DNA of 64,000 nucleotides from the NCBI RefSeq assembly GCF_014201905.1, contig NZ_JACHFM010000001.1, positions 1,316,994-1,380,993 on the forward strand, in the 5' to 3' direction. How positions within the stretch are numbered: position 1 is the first letter of the stretch; each line of letters starts with the position of its first letter. The notes beneath the pieces are model-generated. The model made no database searches. It was not told the origin of the DNA and saw only the letters and a program-made list of their open reading frames with translations. The position numbers and the translations under genes were made by a program. Source of the DNA: Amaricoccus macauensis (GTDB lineage Bacteria > Pseudomonadota > Alphaproteobacteria > Rhodobacterales > Rhodobacteraceae). Positions 18,200-25,925 of this stretch are shown piece after piece.

Positions 18200-18216
18200 T
18201 CTGGAATTCTTCTAAG
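18200..18216 (-). promoter_or_regulatory. Candidate iron-control (ICE/Irr-like) box upstream of the Nfu gene
   Basis: Read on the minus strand the site is CTTAGAA-GAA-TTCCAGA. Compared with the alphaproteobacterial ICE consensus TTTAGAA-N3-TTCTAAA, 11 of 14 defined positions agree. It overlaps a perfect odd palindrome (TTCTTCT-A-AGAAGAA, 18207-18221). Location and target gene make iron-linked control plausible, but this is inference from a short motif. Confidence 0.35.
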
Positions 18217-18373
18217 AAGAAGGCTGGCGGAGACGCGCGGCCGACGAGCACTCGCCGTGCGCCATGCGATATGAGTTGCATGGGTGCCGCCCAGCCCACC
18301 CCGGTGCAACCGGACGTGCGGGGCCGGCGGCAGCAGCGCTCCCGCGCCCCGTAAAAGTAGTGGACATAATCCA

Positions 18374-18383
18374 CCAACGTTGG
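18374..18383. promoter_or_regulatory. Palindrome CCAACGTTGG, candidate MarR operator
   Basis: A perfect 10-bp palindrome lies 33 bp before the TTG start of the MarR gene. It touches a second dyad, GTGGA-N5-TCCAC at 18360-18374, whose centre contains CATAAT, a good -10 box. A MarR dimer bound here would block its own promoter, the usual mode of autoregulation. Confidence 0.5.
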
Positions 18384-18416
18384 AAAGCTCGGCCTGCCTG
18401 AACGGAGGGACAGCCT

Positions 18417-18944
18417 TTGGAAACGGAGAACCTCAACGCGCCCGCACCCGGAGAGGCGGTTGTCGCGACGCCGGAGTCGATCGATCTCGACGTGCTCGAC
18501 AATACCCTCAGTTTCTACCTTCGCGCGCTCAACATGGCGGTCAGCCGCGACTGGGACGTCAGGATCAAGGATCTCCACCCCATCCGCGGCATCGGCAAGG
18601 TGACAGCGCTGCTGCTCGTCGGCCGGCACCCCGGCATTCGCCCGTCGGTCGTGGCACAGGTGCTGATGAAGGACCGCTCGGAAGTCGGCCGCGTCCTCGA
18701 CGGCCTCGAGACGAGCGGCCTGCTGGCCCGGCGCATCAGCGCGACCGACTCGCGCGCCCGGGCGCTGTTCCTGACCCCGCAGGGCGAGGAGATGGCGGAC
18801 GAGGTCCGGCGGCGCGTCCGGGAGTCGCGCCGCTTCTTCGGCGACCTGACCGAGGCGGAGTATGTTGCGGCAATCACACCCCTGCGGTCACTCTATTGGC
18901 GGCTCGTGACGAAACCGCGCGCGGCCGGGTCGGAGGTGCACTGA
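18417..18944 (+). CDS. MarR-family transcriptional regulator
   Basis: A 175-residue winged-helix regulator starting at TTG, with GGAGG 8 bases upstream. The DNA-binding region is QVLMKDRSEVGRVLDGLETSGLLARRISATDSRARALFLTPQGEEM, with the D-R wing motif that contacts DNA. Its stop overlaps the next gene's ATG (ATGA), so the regulator is translationally coupled to the SDR and probably to the whole uptake and oxidation operon. Members usually repress their own operon until a substrate-like ligand binds. Confidence 0.93.
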   Translation: METENLNAPAPGEAVVATPESIDLDVLDNTLSFYLRALNMAVSRDWDVRIKDLHPIRGIGKVTALLLVGRHPGIRPSVVAQVLMKDRSEVGRVLDGLETSGLLARRISATDSRARALFLTPQGEEMADEVRRRVRESRRFFGDLTEAEYVAAITPLRSLYWRLVTKPRAAGSEVH

Positions 18945-19633
18945 TGGAGGAACGGGTCGCCCTCATCTCCGGCGCCAGCCGCGGCATCGGCCGCGCCATC
19001 ACCGACCACCTCCTGTCCCGCGGCTGGCGCCTGTCGGTCGGGCTCCGCGGTCCGGTCGAAGGGCTCGCCGATGGTGAACGGGTGCAGACCTGGACTTACG
19101 ACGCGCGCGAGGGTGGCGAAGGGTCGTGGGTGGAGGCAGCGCTGGAGCGCTTCGGCCGGATCGACGCGATCGTCGCCAACGCCGGCATCATGGTGCCGAA
19201 AACCGTGATCGAGGGCAGCGACGAAGAGCTCGACGCCATGTGGGAGGTGAACGTCAAGGCGCCGCGCCGGCTGGCGCAGGCGGCCTTCCCGGCGCTCGCC
19301 GCTTCCGGGCGCGGCCGGATCATCATCCTCGCCTCGCTGTCGGGCAAGCGGGTGAAGACCCCCGGCTCCGGCCTCTATGCCGTCACCAAGCACGCGGCGG
19401 TGGCGCTCGCCCATGCGCTGCGACAGACCGGCTTCGATCAGGGGATCCGGGCGACCGCGATCTGTCCGGGGTTCGTCGCGACCGACATGGCGCGCGGGCT
19501 GACCAATCGGGATCCGGCCGAGATCACCGACCCGGCCGATGTGGCCCGCCTCGTCGAGGTGGCGATCGACCTTCCCAACACCGCGAGCGTCGCCGAGCTC
19601 GCGATCAACTGGCAGGCGGAGGAGCTATACTGA
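18944..19633 (+). CDS. Short-chain dehydrogenase/reductase
   Basis: A 229-residue classical SDR. The coenzyme loop is SGASRGIGRAI (residues 9-19), VANAGIM follows near 78, the catalytic serine lies in IILASLSGKR (near 128), and the active-site YAVTK lies near 144-148. CPGFVATDMARG completes the family pattern. It starts inside the marR stop and is followed one base later by the first FAD oxidoreductase gene. Likely a step in processing the compound imported by the downstream transporter; the substrate is unknown. Confidence 0.93.
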   Translation: MEERVALISGASRGIGRAITDHLLSRGWRLSVGLRGPVEGLADGERVQTWTYDAREGGEGSWVEAALERFGRIDAIVANAGIMVPKTVIEGSDEELDAMWEVNVKAPRRLAQAAFPALAASGRGRIIILASLSGKRVKTPGSGLYAVTKHAAVALAHALRQTGFDQGIRATAICPGFVATDMARGLTNRDPAEITDPADVARLVEVAIDLPNTASVAELAINWQAEELY

Positions 19634-19634
19634 C

Positions 19635-20966
19635 ATGCCCGGTCCACGCGTCGACCCGTTCCATGGCGACCCCGATCTTCCCGCGAAGGTGGACGTCGTC
19701 GTCATCGGCGGCGGCATCATCGGCACCTCGACCGCGCTCGAGCTGGCCGAGCGGGGCGTGAAGGTCGCGCTCTGCGAAAAGGGCGGCATCGGCCACGAGC
19801 AGTCGAGCCGCAACTGGGGCTGGGTGCGCATCTCCCGCCGGGACCCGCGCGAGGTGCCGCTGATGGCGGAATCCCTGCGCATCTGGAAGGGGCTCGACGA
19901 ACGGCTCGGCCGGGCGACCGGCTACACCCGGGCGGGGATCATCTTCACCTGCAAGGATGACACCGAATACGATCAGCACGAGCGTTGGGGTCACAACCTC
20001 GACGGCTACCAGATCGAGCACAGGATGCTGTCCGCGAAAGAGTTTCAGGACCTCGTCCCCGGCTCGAACCTGAAGATCAAGGGCGCGCTCTACACGCCCG
20101 TCGATGGCCGCGCCGAGCCGCAGAAGGCGGCACCCGCGATCGCCGAACGCGCCCGCGAGCTCGGAGCGCACATCTTCACCGAATGTGCCGTGCGCGGCAT
20201 CGAGACCAGCGCGGGCGCGATCAGCGGCGTCGTCACCGAGCGGGGAACGATCGCCTGCTCGTCGGTGGTGCTTGCCGGCGGCGCCTGGTCGAGCCTCTTT
20301 TCCGGCCGCTTCGGCATCGACTTCCCGCAGCTCAAGGTGCTGAACACCGTGATGCGCACCGAGCCGCTGGAGGGTGGCCCGGAGCAGGCGATCTGGGCCG
20401 ACGAGGTCGCGATCCGCAAGCGGCGCGACGGCGGCTACACCATCGCCTCCGGCCACGAGAACGTGGTCGACATCGTGCCGGCATCGTTCCGCTATGGCAG
20501 AGCGTTCCTGCCGGCGCTGAAGTCGGAGTGGCGCTCGCTGTCGTTCCGAATGGGCGCCCGCTTCCTCGACGAGATGAGGATCCCGCGACAGTGGGCGTTG
20601 GATGAGGCCTCGCCCTTCGAATACGCCCGCGTCCTAGACCCGAAGCCGTCGCAGGCGGTGCGCGCCAAGGTGCTGAAGGCGGTGCGCGAGACCTACCCGG
20701 TGTTCGCGAACGCGCGGATCGCGCAGTCCTGGGCGGGGTACATCGACGTGACGCCGGATGCGGTACCGGTGATCTCGCCCGTCGAACGCATCCCGGGCTT
20801 CTTCATCGCCACCGGCTTCTCGGGGCACGGCTTCGGCATCGGTCCGGCGGCGGGCAAGCTCACCGCCGATCTGGTGACGGGTGCGACGCCCCTCGTCGAC
20901 CCGGCCGCCTTCCGGCTGGGGCGGTTCAGCGACGGATCGAAGATCGAGATCATCAGCGGCTTCTGA
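19635..20966 (+). CDS. FAD-dependent oxidoreductase, DAO family (first of two)
   Basis: A 443-residue flavoprotein with an N-terminal dinucleotide fold (VVVIGGGIIGTSTALELAERG, about residues 20-40). The subfamily motif EQSSRNWGWVRISRRDPREVPL follows. A C-terminal substrate and FAD domain ends in FFIATGFSGHGFGIGPAAG. This is the glycine/D-amino-acid oxidase (DAO) fold, acting on amines or N-substituted amino acids. The gene lies directly between the SDR and a solute-binding protein, so it probably oxidises the transported substrate. Confidence 0.9.
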   Translation: MPGPRVDPFHGDPDLPAKVDVVVIGGGIIGTSTALELAERGVKVALCEKGGIGHEQSSRNWGWVRISRRDPREVPLMAESLRIWKGLDERLGRATGYTRAGIIFTCKDDTEYDQHERWGHNLDGYQIEHRMLSAKEFQDLVPGSNLKIKGALYTPVDGRAEPQKAAPAIAERARELGAHIFTECAVRGIETSAGAISGVVTERGTIACSSVVLAGGAWSSLFSGRFGIDFPQLKVLNTVMRTEPLEGGPEQAIWADEVAIRKRRDGGYTIASGHENVVDIVPASFRYGRAFLPALKSEWRSLSFRMGARFLDEMRIPRQWALDEASPFEYARVLDPKPSQAVRAKVLKAVRETYPVFANARIAQSWAGYIDVTPDAVPVISPVERIPGFFIATGFSGHGFGIGPAAGKLTADLVTGATPLVDPAAFRLGRFSDGSKIEIISGF

Positions 20967-21005
20967 CCAGAACGACAAACCGAAAAACAACAGGGAGAAG
21001 AATTG

Positions 21006-22661
21006 ATGTCGGACGTTCCAGCCTCCTTCCGCCCAACCCGGCGTCAGACCCTCGGCCTCTTTGGCCTGGGCGCGGCCGGGCTCGTCATCCCGCAGGCCTT
21101 CGGCGGCGTCGCCTTTGCGCAGGACGCCGCGCCCAAGGGCCAGATCGTCCTCGGCTTCTCGCAGGAGCCCACGGTCTTCAACCCGCACCTGCTGCACATC
21201 GAGGTGGACGAAGGCGTCTACTTCGCGATCTTCGATCCGCTGTTCGGGGTGGATGCCGAGGGCAAGTTCTATCCGCTGCTCGCGGCCGAGGTGCCGACGG
21301 TGGAGAACGGCGGCATCTCGGCCGACGGTCTCACGTGGAAGGTGAAGCTCCGCGACGACGTGAAGTGGCACGACGGCACGCCCTTCACCGCCGAGGACGT
21401 GAAATTTACCCTCGAACTGCTGGTGAACCCCGACTTCCGCAGCTGGCGCCGCGCCGGGCACGAACTGGTGCAGGAGCTGACCGTGGTCTCGCCGACCGAA
21501 ATCAGCTGGAAGATGTCCGCGCCCTACGCGCCCTACGCCTCGATCCTCGCCTCGACCTTCATCGTGCCGAAGCACGCCTTCGACGGGCAGGCCGACCTCA
21601 ACGCCACGCCGTTCAACAACGCACCGATCGGCACCGGGCCGTTCAAGTGGGTGAAGCGGGTCGCCGGCGACTACATCGAGATGGAGGCGAACACCGACTA
21701 TGTGGGCGACGGGCCGTATGTCGAGAAGCTGATCATCAAGTACATCCCCGACATGACGGTGCTCTACACCCAGTTCAAGACCGGCGATATCGACGTGATC
21801 GGCCTGCAGTGGATCACCGCCGACCACTACGACGAGGCCAAGGCGCTGCCCGACCGGGTGGTGATCAAGGCGCCGAACCCGACGGTGGAGTCGATCGGGC
21901 TCAACCTCGGCAAGCCGGTGTTCCAGGACAAGGCGGTGCGTCAGGCACTCTACGCCGCGCTCGACAAGACGACGCTGATCGACGCGCTCTACTACGGGCT
22001 GCCGCTGCCCACCGAGAGCTACATGCCGCAGCAGTCGTTCTACTATAACCCCGACCTGCCGAAGCACGAGTTCTCCACCGAGAAGGCGAACGCCATTCTC
22101 GACGAAGCCGGCTGGGTCAAGGGCGGGGACGGCATCCGCGAGAAGGACGGCGTGCGCCTCGCCTTCACCAACTCGACGACCGCCGGCAACCACCTGCGCG
22201 AGCAGGCGCAGCAGTTCATCCAGCAGACCTTCGCCGAGATCGGCGCGGAGATGACCATCCACAACCTGCCGCCGGCGGTGATGTGGGGCGACTACTGGAT
22301 GCTGTCGCAATACGACAGCACGATCGTCGGCATCGCGTTCCTGACCGGACCGGACCCGGACACCGCCGATTACTTCAGCTCGAAGTCGATCTCGGCCAAG
22401 GGCGGCGCCGGGCAGAACACCTTCCAGTGGGAGAACGAGGACGTCGACCGCCTGCTCGCGGAAGGCGCGAAGATTTTCGTGCCCGAGGAGCGCAAGGTGC
22501 CATACCTGGAGTTGCAGGAGCTCGCCCGCGAGGAACTGCCGTTCCTGCCGATGTTCCAGTACACTGTGCTTCCCGGCACCAAGACCGGCATCGAAGGCCT
22601 CGTGCCGAACGTCAACGTCCGCGTCGACAGCTGGAATGTCGGCAGCTGGCGCTGGGTCTGA
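21006..22661 (+). CDS. Family 5 (DppA/OppA-type) ABC solute-binding protein with Tat signal
   Basis: A 551-residue periplasmic binding protein. The N-terminus has a twin-arginine motif followed by a hydrophobic stretch (RRQTLGLFGLGAAGLVIPQAF), so it appears exported folded by Tat, less common for this class. Family 5 motifs include DGLTWKVKLRDDVKWHDGTPFTAEDVKF and a C-terminal region with YFSSKS. A GGAGAAG Shine-Dalgarno sequence precedes the ATG at 21006. It delivers a peptide, opine or similar ligand to the DppB/DppC permeases. Confidence 0.94.
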   Translation: MSDVPASFRPTRRQTLGLFGLGAAGLVIPQAFGGVAFAQDAAPKGQIVLGFSQEPTVFNPHLLHIEVDEGVYFAIFDPLFGVDAEGKFYPLLAAEVPTVENGGISADGLTWKVKLRDDVKWHDGTPFTAEDVKFTLELLVNPDFRSWRRAGHELVQELTVVSPTEISWKMSAPYAPYASILASTFIVPKHAFDGQADLNATPFNNAPIGTGPFKWVKRVAGDYIEMEANTDYVGDGPYVEKLIIKYIPDMTVLYTQFKTGDIDVIGLQWITADHYDEAKALPDRVVIKAPNPTVESIGLNLGKPVFQDKAVRQALYAALDKTTLIDALYYGLPLPTESYMPQQSFYYNPDLPKHEFSTEKANAILDEAGWVKGGDGIREKDGVRLAFTNSTTAGNHLREQAQQFIQQTFAEIGAEMTIHNLPPAVMWGDYWMLSQYDSTIVGIAFLTGPDPDTADYFSSKSISAKGGAGQNTFQWENEDVDRLLAEGAKIFVPEERKVPYLELQELAREELPFLPMFQYTVLPGTKTGIEGLVPNVNVRVDSWNVGSWRWV

Positions 22662-22725
22662 GCCAACGCGGGCCGGGCGGTGAGCGCCCGGCCTTCCCCG
22701 TCCCTTCTGCCCGGGAGTCGCGAAG

Positions 22726-23676
22726 ATGCTCCGCTTCCTCCTCGGCCGTCTCGGCCAGAGCCTCATCCTGCTCTTCATCGTCTCGCTCATCGGCTTCTCG
22801 GTGCTGCTGCTCGCTCCCGGCGGGCCGATGTCGCAGTTCGCGCTGACGCCCGGCATCAGCAAGGCAGAGCTCGACAAGATCGCCGCCCAGATGGGCCTCG
22901 ACCGGCCGATCCTCGTGCAATACGCCGACTGGCTCTGGGGACTGGTGCGCGGCGACTGGGGGAACTCGTTCCGTGACGGCCGTCCGGTGCTGGAGATCAT
23001 CGGCGGCCATCTCTTCGCGACGCTGCTGCTCATGGGCAGCTCCACGGTCATCGCGGTGGGGCTCGGCACGTGGATCGGCATCAAGGGTGCGGTGAAACGT
23101 TACTCGATGTTCGACTATGCCGCGACGGTCGGGGCGATGATCGCGCTCTCGATCCCGACGTTCTGGTTCGGGCTCGTCTCGATCTACATCTTTTCGCTGC
23201 GCCTCGGCTGGCTGCCCGCAGGCAACATGTTCACCATCGGCGACCAGACGGTGCTCGACTACCTGCACCACCTGATCATGCCGTCGATGGTGCTCGCGCT
23301 CGTCAACGTGGCGATCTGGAGCCGCTACATGCGGACCGCGACGCTCGAGGTCATCAACCAGGACTTCGTCAAGACCGCCCGCGCCAAGGGGCTCTCGCCG
23401 CGCCGGGTTCTGATGAAGCATGTGGTCGGCAACGCGCTCATCCCGATGATCACCCTCGCGGGCCTGCAACTCCCGACGCTGCTCGGCGGCGCGCTCGTCA
23501 CCGAGACGGTGTTCACCTGGCCCGGGATGGGGCGTCTGTTCCTCGACAGCCTCGGGTACTCCGACTACCCGGTCATCATGGGCTTGCTCATGTTCTCGGC
23601 GATCCTCGTGATCATCGGCAACCTCGCGGCGGATCTCATCACCGCCTTTGTCGATCCCCGGATCCGGCTGGCCTGA
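22726..23676 (+). CDS. DppB-type ABC transporter permease
   Basis: A 316-residue permease with six membrane segments. The N-terminal LLGRLGQSLILLFIVSLIGFSVLLLAPGGP is characteristic of DppB/OppB. The EAA loop is visible at ARAKGLSPRRVLMKHVVGNALIPMITLAG, with TETVFTWPGMGRLF after it. It pairs with the DppC-type gene 11 bp downstream. The gene is preceded by 64 bp without another ORF. Confidence 0.95.
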   Translation: MLRFLLGRLGQSLILLFIVSLIGFSVLLLAPGGPMSQFALTPGISKAELDKIAAQMGLDRPILVQYADWLWGLVRGDWGNSFRDGRPVLEIIGGHLFATLLLMGSSTVIAVGLGTWIGIKGAVKRYSMFDYAATVGAMIALSIPTFWFGLVSIYIFSLRLGWLPAGNMFTIGDQTVLDYLHHLIMPSMVLALVNVAIWSRYMRTATLEVINQDFVKTARAKGLSPRRVLMKHVVGNALIPMITLAGLQLPTLLGGALVTETVFTWPGMGRLFLDSLGYSDYPVIMGLLMFSAILVIIGNLAADLITAFVDPRIRLA

Positions 23677-23687
23677 GGGAGACGACC

Positions 23688-24566
23688 ATGACCGAGCTGC
23701 CCCTTCCCACCTATGGCACCGCGCCGCCCCGCAACCGGACGCTGCGCCGCTTCCTGCGCCACCGCCTCGCCGTCGTCGGGCTCGCGATCATCGTGATCCT
23801 GACCGTTGCCTGCATCGTCGGCCCGTGGCTCCTGCCCTACGATCAGCTCTACATCGACCTGCGAGCCCGCTTCGCGCCGCCGATGACCGGGGCGCACATC
23901 TTCGGCACCGACCCGCTCGGCCGTGACATTGCCGCGCGGCTCTTCATGGCCGGCCGGGTCTCGCTTCTCGTCGGCTTCATGGCGATGGTGATCTCGACGA
24001 TCGTCGGCACCTTCGTCGGCGTGGTCGCGGGCTACCACGGCGGCCGGCTCGGGGCGGTGCTCATGCGCATCGTCGATGGCTTTCTCTCGTTCCCGGCGAT
24101 CTTCCTGCTCCTGACGCTCGCGGCCTTCGTGAAGCCGAGCCCGTTCATGATCACCGTCATAATCGCGGTGACGAGCTGGATGCAGGTGGCGCGCGTGGTC
24201 GAGGCCGAGGTCAGGTCCTTGCGCGAGCGCGACTTCATCCTCGCCGCCCGGATGCTCGGCCTCTCGTCGAGCCACATCATGTTCCGCGAGCTGCTGCCCA
24301 ACGTCGCCGGCCCGATCATCGTGTCGGCGACGCTGACGATCGCCAACGCGATCCTGCTCGAAGCCTACATCTCGTTCCTCGGCTACGGCATCCAGCCGCC
24401 GCTGCCGTCGTGGGGCAACATGCTGAACGGCGCGCAGCAGTACCTCGCGACCGCGCCGTGGCTCGCCATCGTGCCCGGCGTCGCGATCACCCTCGCCGTC
24501 ACCGGCTTCAACTTCGTCGGCGACGGCCTGCGCGACGCCCTCGATGCCCGCAGCGACCTGAGTTGA
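23688..24566 (+). CDS. DppC-type ABC transporter permease
   Basis: A 292-residue permease with the DppC/OppC N-terminal region RRFLRHRLAVVGLAIIVILTVACIVGPWLLPYD and the motif HIFGTDPLGRDIAARLF. The EAA loop lies in AARMLGLSSSHIMFRELLPNVAGPIIV, and FLGYGIQPPLPSWGNML closes the family pattern. The ATG at 23688 follows GAGGGAGA at a proper spacing. It forms the second half of the membrane channel. Confidence 0.95.
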   Translation: MTELPLPTYGTAPPRNRTLRRFLRHRLAVVGLAIIVILTVACIVGPWLLPYDQLYIDLRARFAPPMTGAHIFGTDPLGRDIAARLFMAGRVSLLVGFMAMVISTIVGTFVGVVAGYHGGRLGAVLMRIVDGFLSFPAIFLLLTLAAFVKPSPFMITVIIAVTSWMQVARVVEAEVRSLRERDFILAARMLGLSSSHIMFRELLPNVAGPIIVSATLTIANAILLEAYISFLGYGIQPPLPSWGNMLNGAQQYLATAPWLAIVPGVAITLAVTGFNFVGDGLRDALDARSDLS

Positions 24567-24574
24567 ACCGCCCC

Positions 24575-25912
24575 ATGCAGAGCTTTCCCACCACCCGCTT
24601 CTCCCCGTTCGAGACCACGCTCTGGTATGCCACCGCCGACGCGGCACCCGAGTACGCCGAACTCGACCAGACGATAGCCGCCGATGTCTGCGTGGTCGGC
24701 GCGGGTTACAGCGGCATGACGACGTCGCTGGAACTCGCGAAGCAGGGCGTCGCCGTGGCGCTCGTCGAGGCCGAGGAGCCGGGCTTCGGCGGCTCGGGCC
24801 GAAACGCCGGGCACTGCACGCCGACGTTCACCCACTACACCCTGCCTGACCTGCGGAAGGTGCTGGGCGAGCCCTGGGCCGAGCGGCTGATCGCGCGCCA
24901 GACGCGGGCGAACGACCGGGTCTCGGGGATGATCCGCGACTACCAGATCAATTGCGAGTGGCAGCAGAACGGCTACTTCATGGGCGCGCTCACCCCCGCG
25001 CACATCCGCGACATCGAGGCCAAGGTCGAGACCTACAACGCCGTCGGCGCCCGCACCCGCTTCGTGCCGCGGGAAGAGACCGAGGCGCTGACCGGCTCGC
25101 CGAGGTTTCTCGGCGGCTGGCTGCACGAGGAAGCCGGGCACCTGAACCCGCTTGGCTACTCGCGCGGCCTCGCCCGCGCGGTGATGCAGGAAGGCGTGCG
25201 GCTTTACGCCCGCTCGCCCGTCACCGGCTGCCGGCGCGACGGCACGCGCTGGCGTGTCGAGACGAAGACCGGCGCCGTGCTCGCGGACAAGGTCATCTTC
25301 ACCACCGGCGCCTACACCGTCGGCGGCTGGCCGAAGCTCGACGAGACGTTCAGGATCATGCGGGTCTTCGTCTGCGCCACCCAGCCGCTCGACCCGGAGA
25401 CGCGGCGCAGCGTCGTGCCGCGCAACACGACGATGCACGACGGCCGCGGCGACATCTACGTCTACAAGTACAACCGCGAGGGCCGCATCGTCGCGTCGAT
25501 GTTCCCCATGGGCCGGCGCGGCGTCGATGTCGGATGGACGCACAAGGTGATGACCGACCGCCTGAAGTGGCTGCACCCGCAGATTCGCGAGGACATCCGC
25601 TGGGAATACCTCTGGTGGGGCGAACTCGACATGCAGCAGAAGACCGTCCCCCGGCTCTACGGCCTCGCGCCCGGCGTCGCGGCAATGACCGGCCTTTCGG
25701 GCCGGGGCGTGCCGACCGGCTCGATGCTCGGCGGGATCCTGAGCGAATGGGCGATGGGTCTCCCCGAGAAGGACCTGTCGCTTCGGGTCGAGCCGCTGAA
25801 GGCCGCGCCGTTCTACATGAGCTACGGACCACAGCTCTCGCTGCGCTACTTCCGAGCCCGGGACTGGCTCTCCGCCAAGACCAGCGGCACGCCGCTGCCA
25901 CCCCACGCCTGA
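24575..25912 (+). CDS. FAD-dependent oxidoreductase, PuuB-like DAO family (second of two)
   Basis: A 445-residue flavoprotein. The opening LWYATADAAPEY and the FAD-binding ADVCVVGAGYSGMTTSLELAKQG (about residues 35-58), then FGGSGRNAGHCTP, match the gamma-glutamylputrescine or sarcosine oxidase-like branch. The C-terminal GLSGRGVPTGSMLGGILSEW is the second FAD contact. It is placed between the permease and the ATPase genes, 8 bp after dppC, so oxidation and uptake are encoded as one unit. Substrate unknown. Confidence 0.9.
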   Translation: MQSFPTTRFSPFETTLWYATADAAPEYAELDQTIAADVCVVGAGYSGMTTSLELAKQGVAVALVEAEEPGFGGSGRNAGHCTPTFTHYTLPDLRKVLGEPWAERLIARQTRANDRVSGMIRDYQINCEWQQNGYFMGALTPAHIRDIEAKVETYNAVGARTRFVPREETEALTGSPRFLGGWLHEEAGHLNPLGYSRGLARAVMQEGVRLYARSPVTGCRRDGTRWRVETKTGAVLADKVIFTTGAYTVGGWPKLDETFRIMRVFVCATQPLDPETRRSVVPRNTTMHDGRGDIYVYKYNREGRIVASMFPMGRRGVDVGWTHKVMTDRLKWLHPQIREDIRWEYLWWGELDMQQKTVPRLYGLAPGVAAMTGLSGRGVPTGSMLGGILSEWAMGLPEKDLSLRVEPLKAAPFYMSYGPQLSLRYFRARDWLSAKTSGTPLPPHA

Positions 25913-25925
25913 GAGGGAGACGCCC

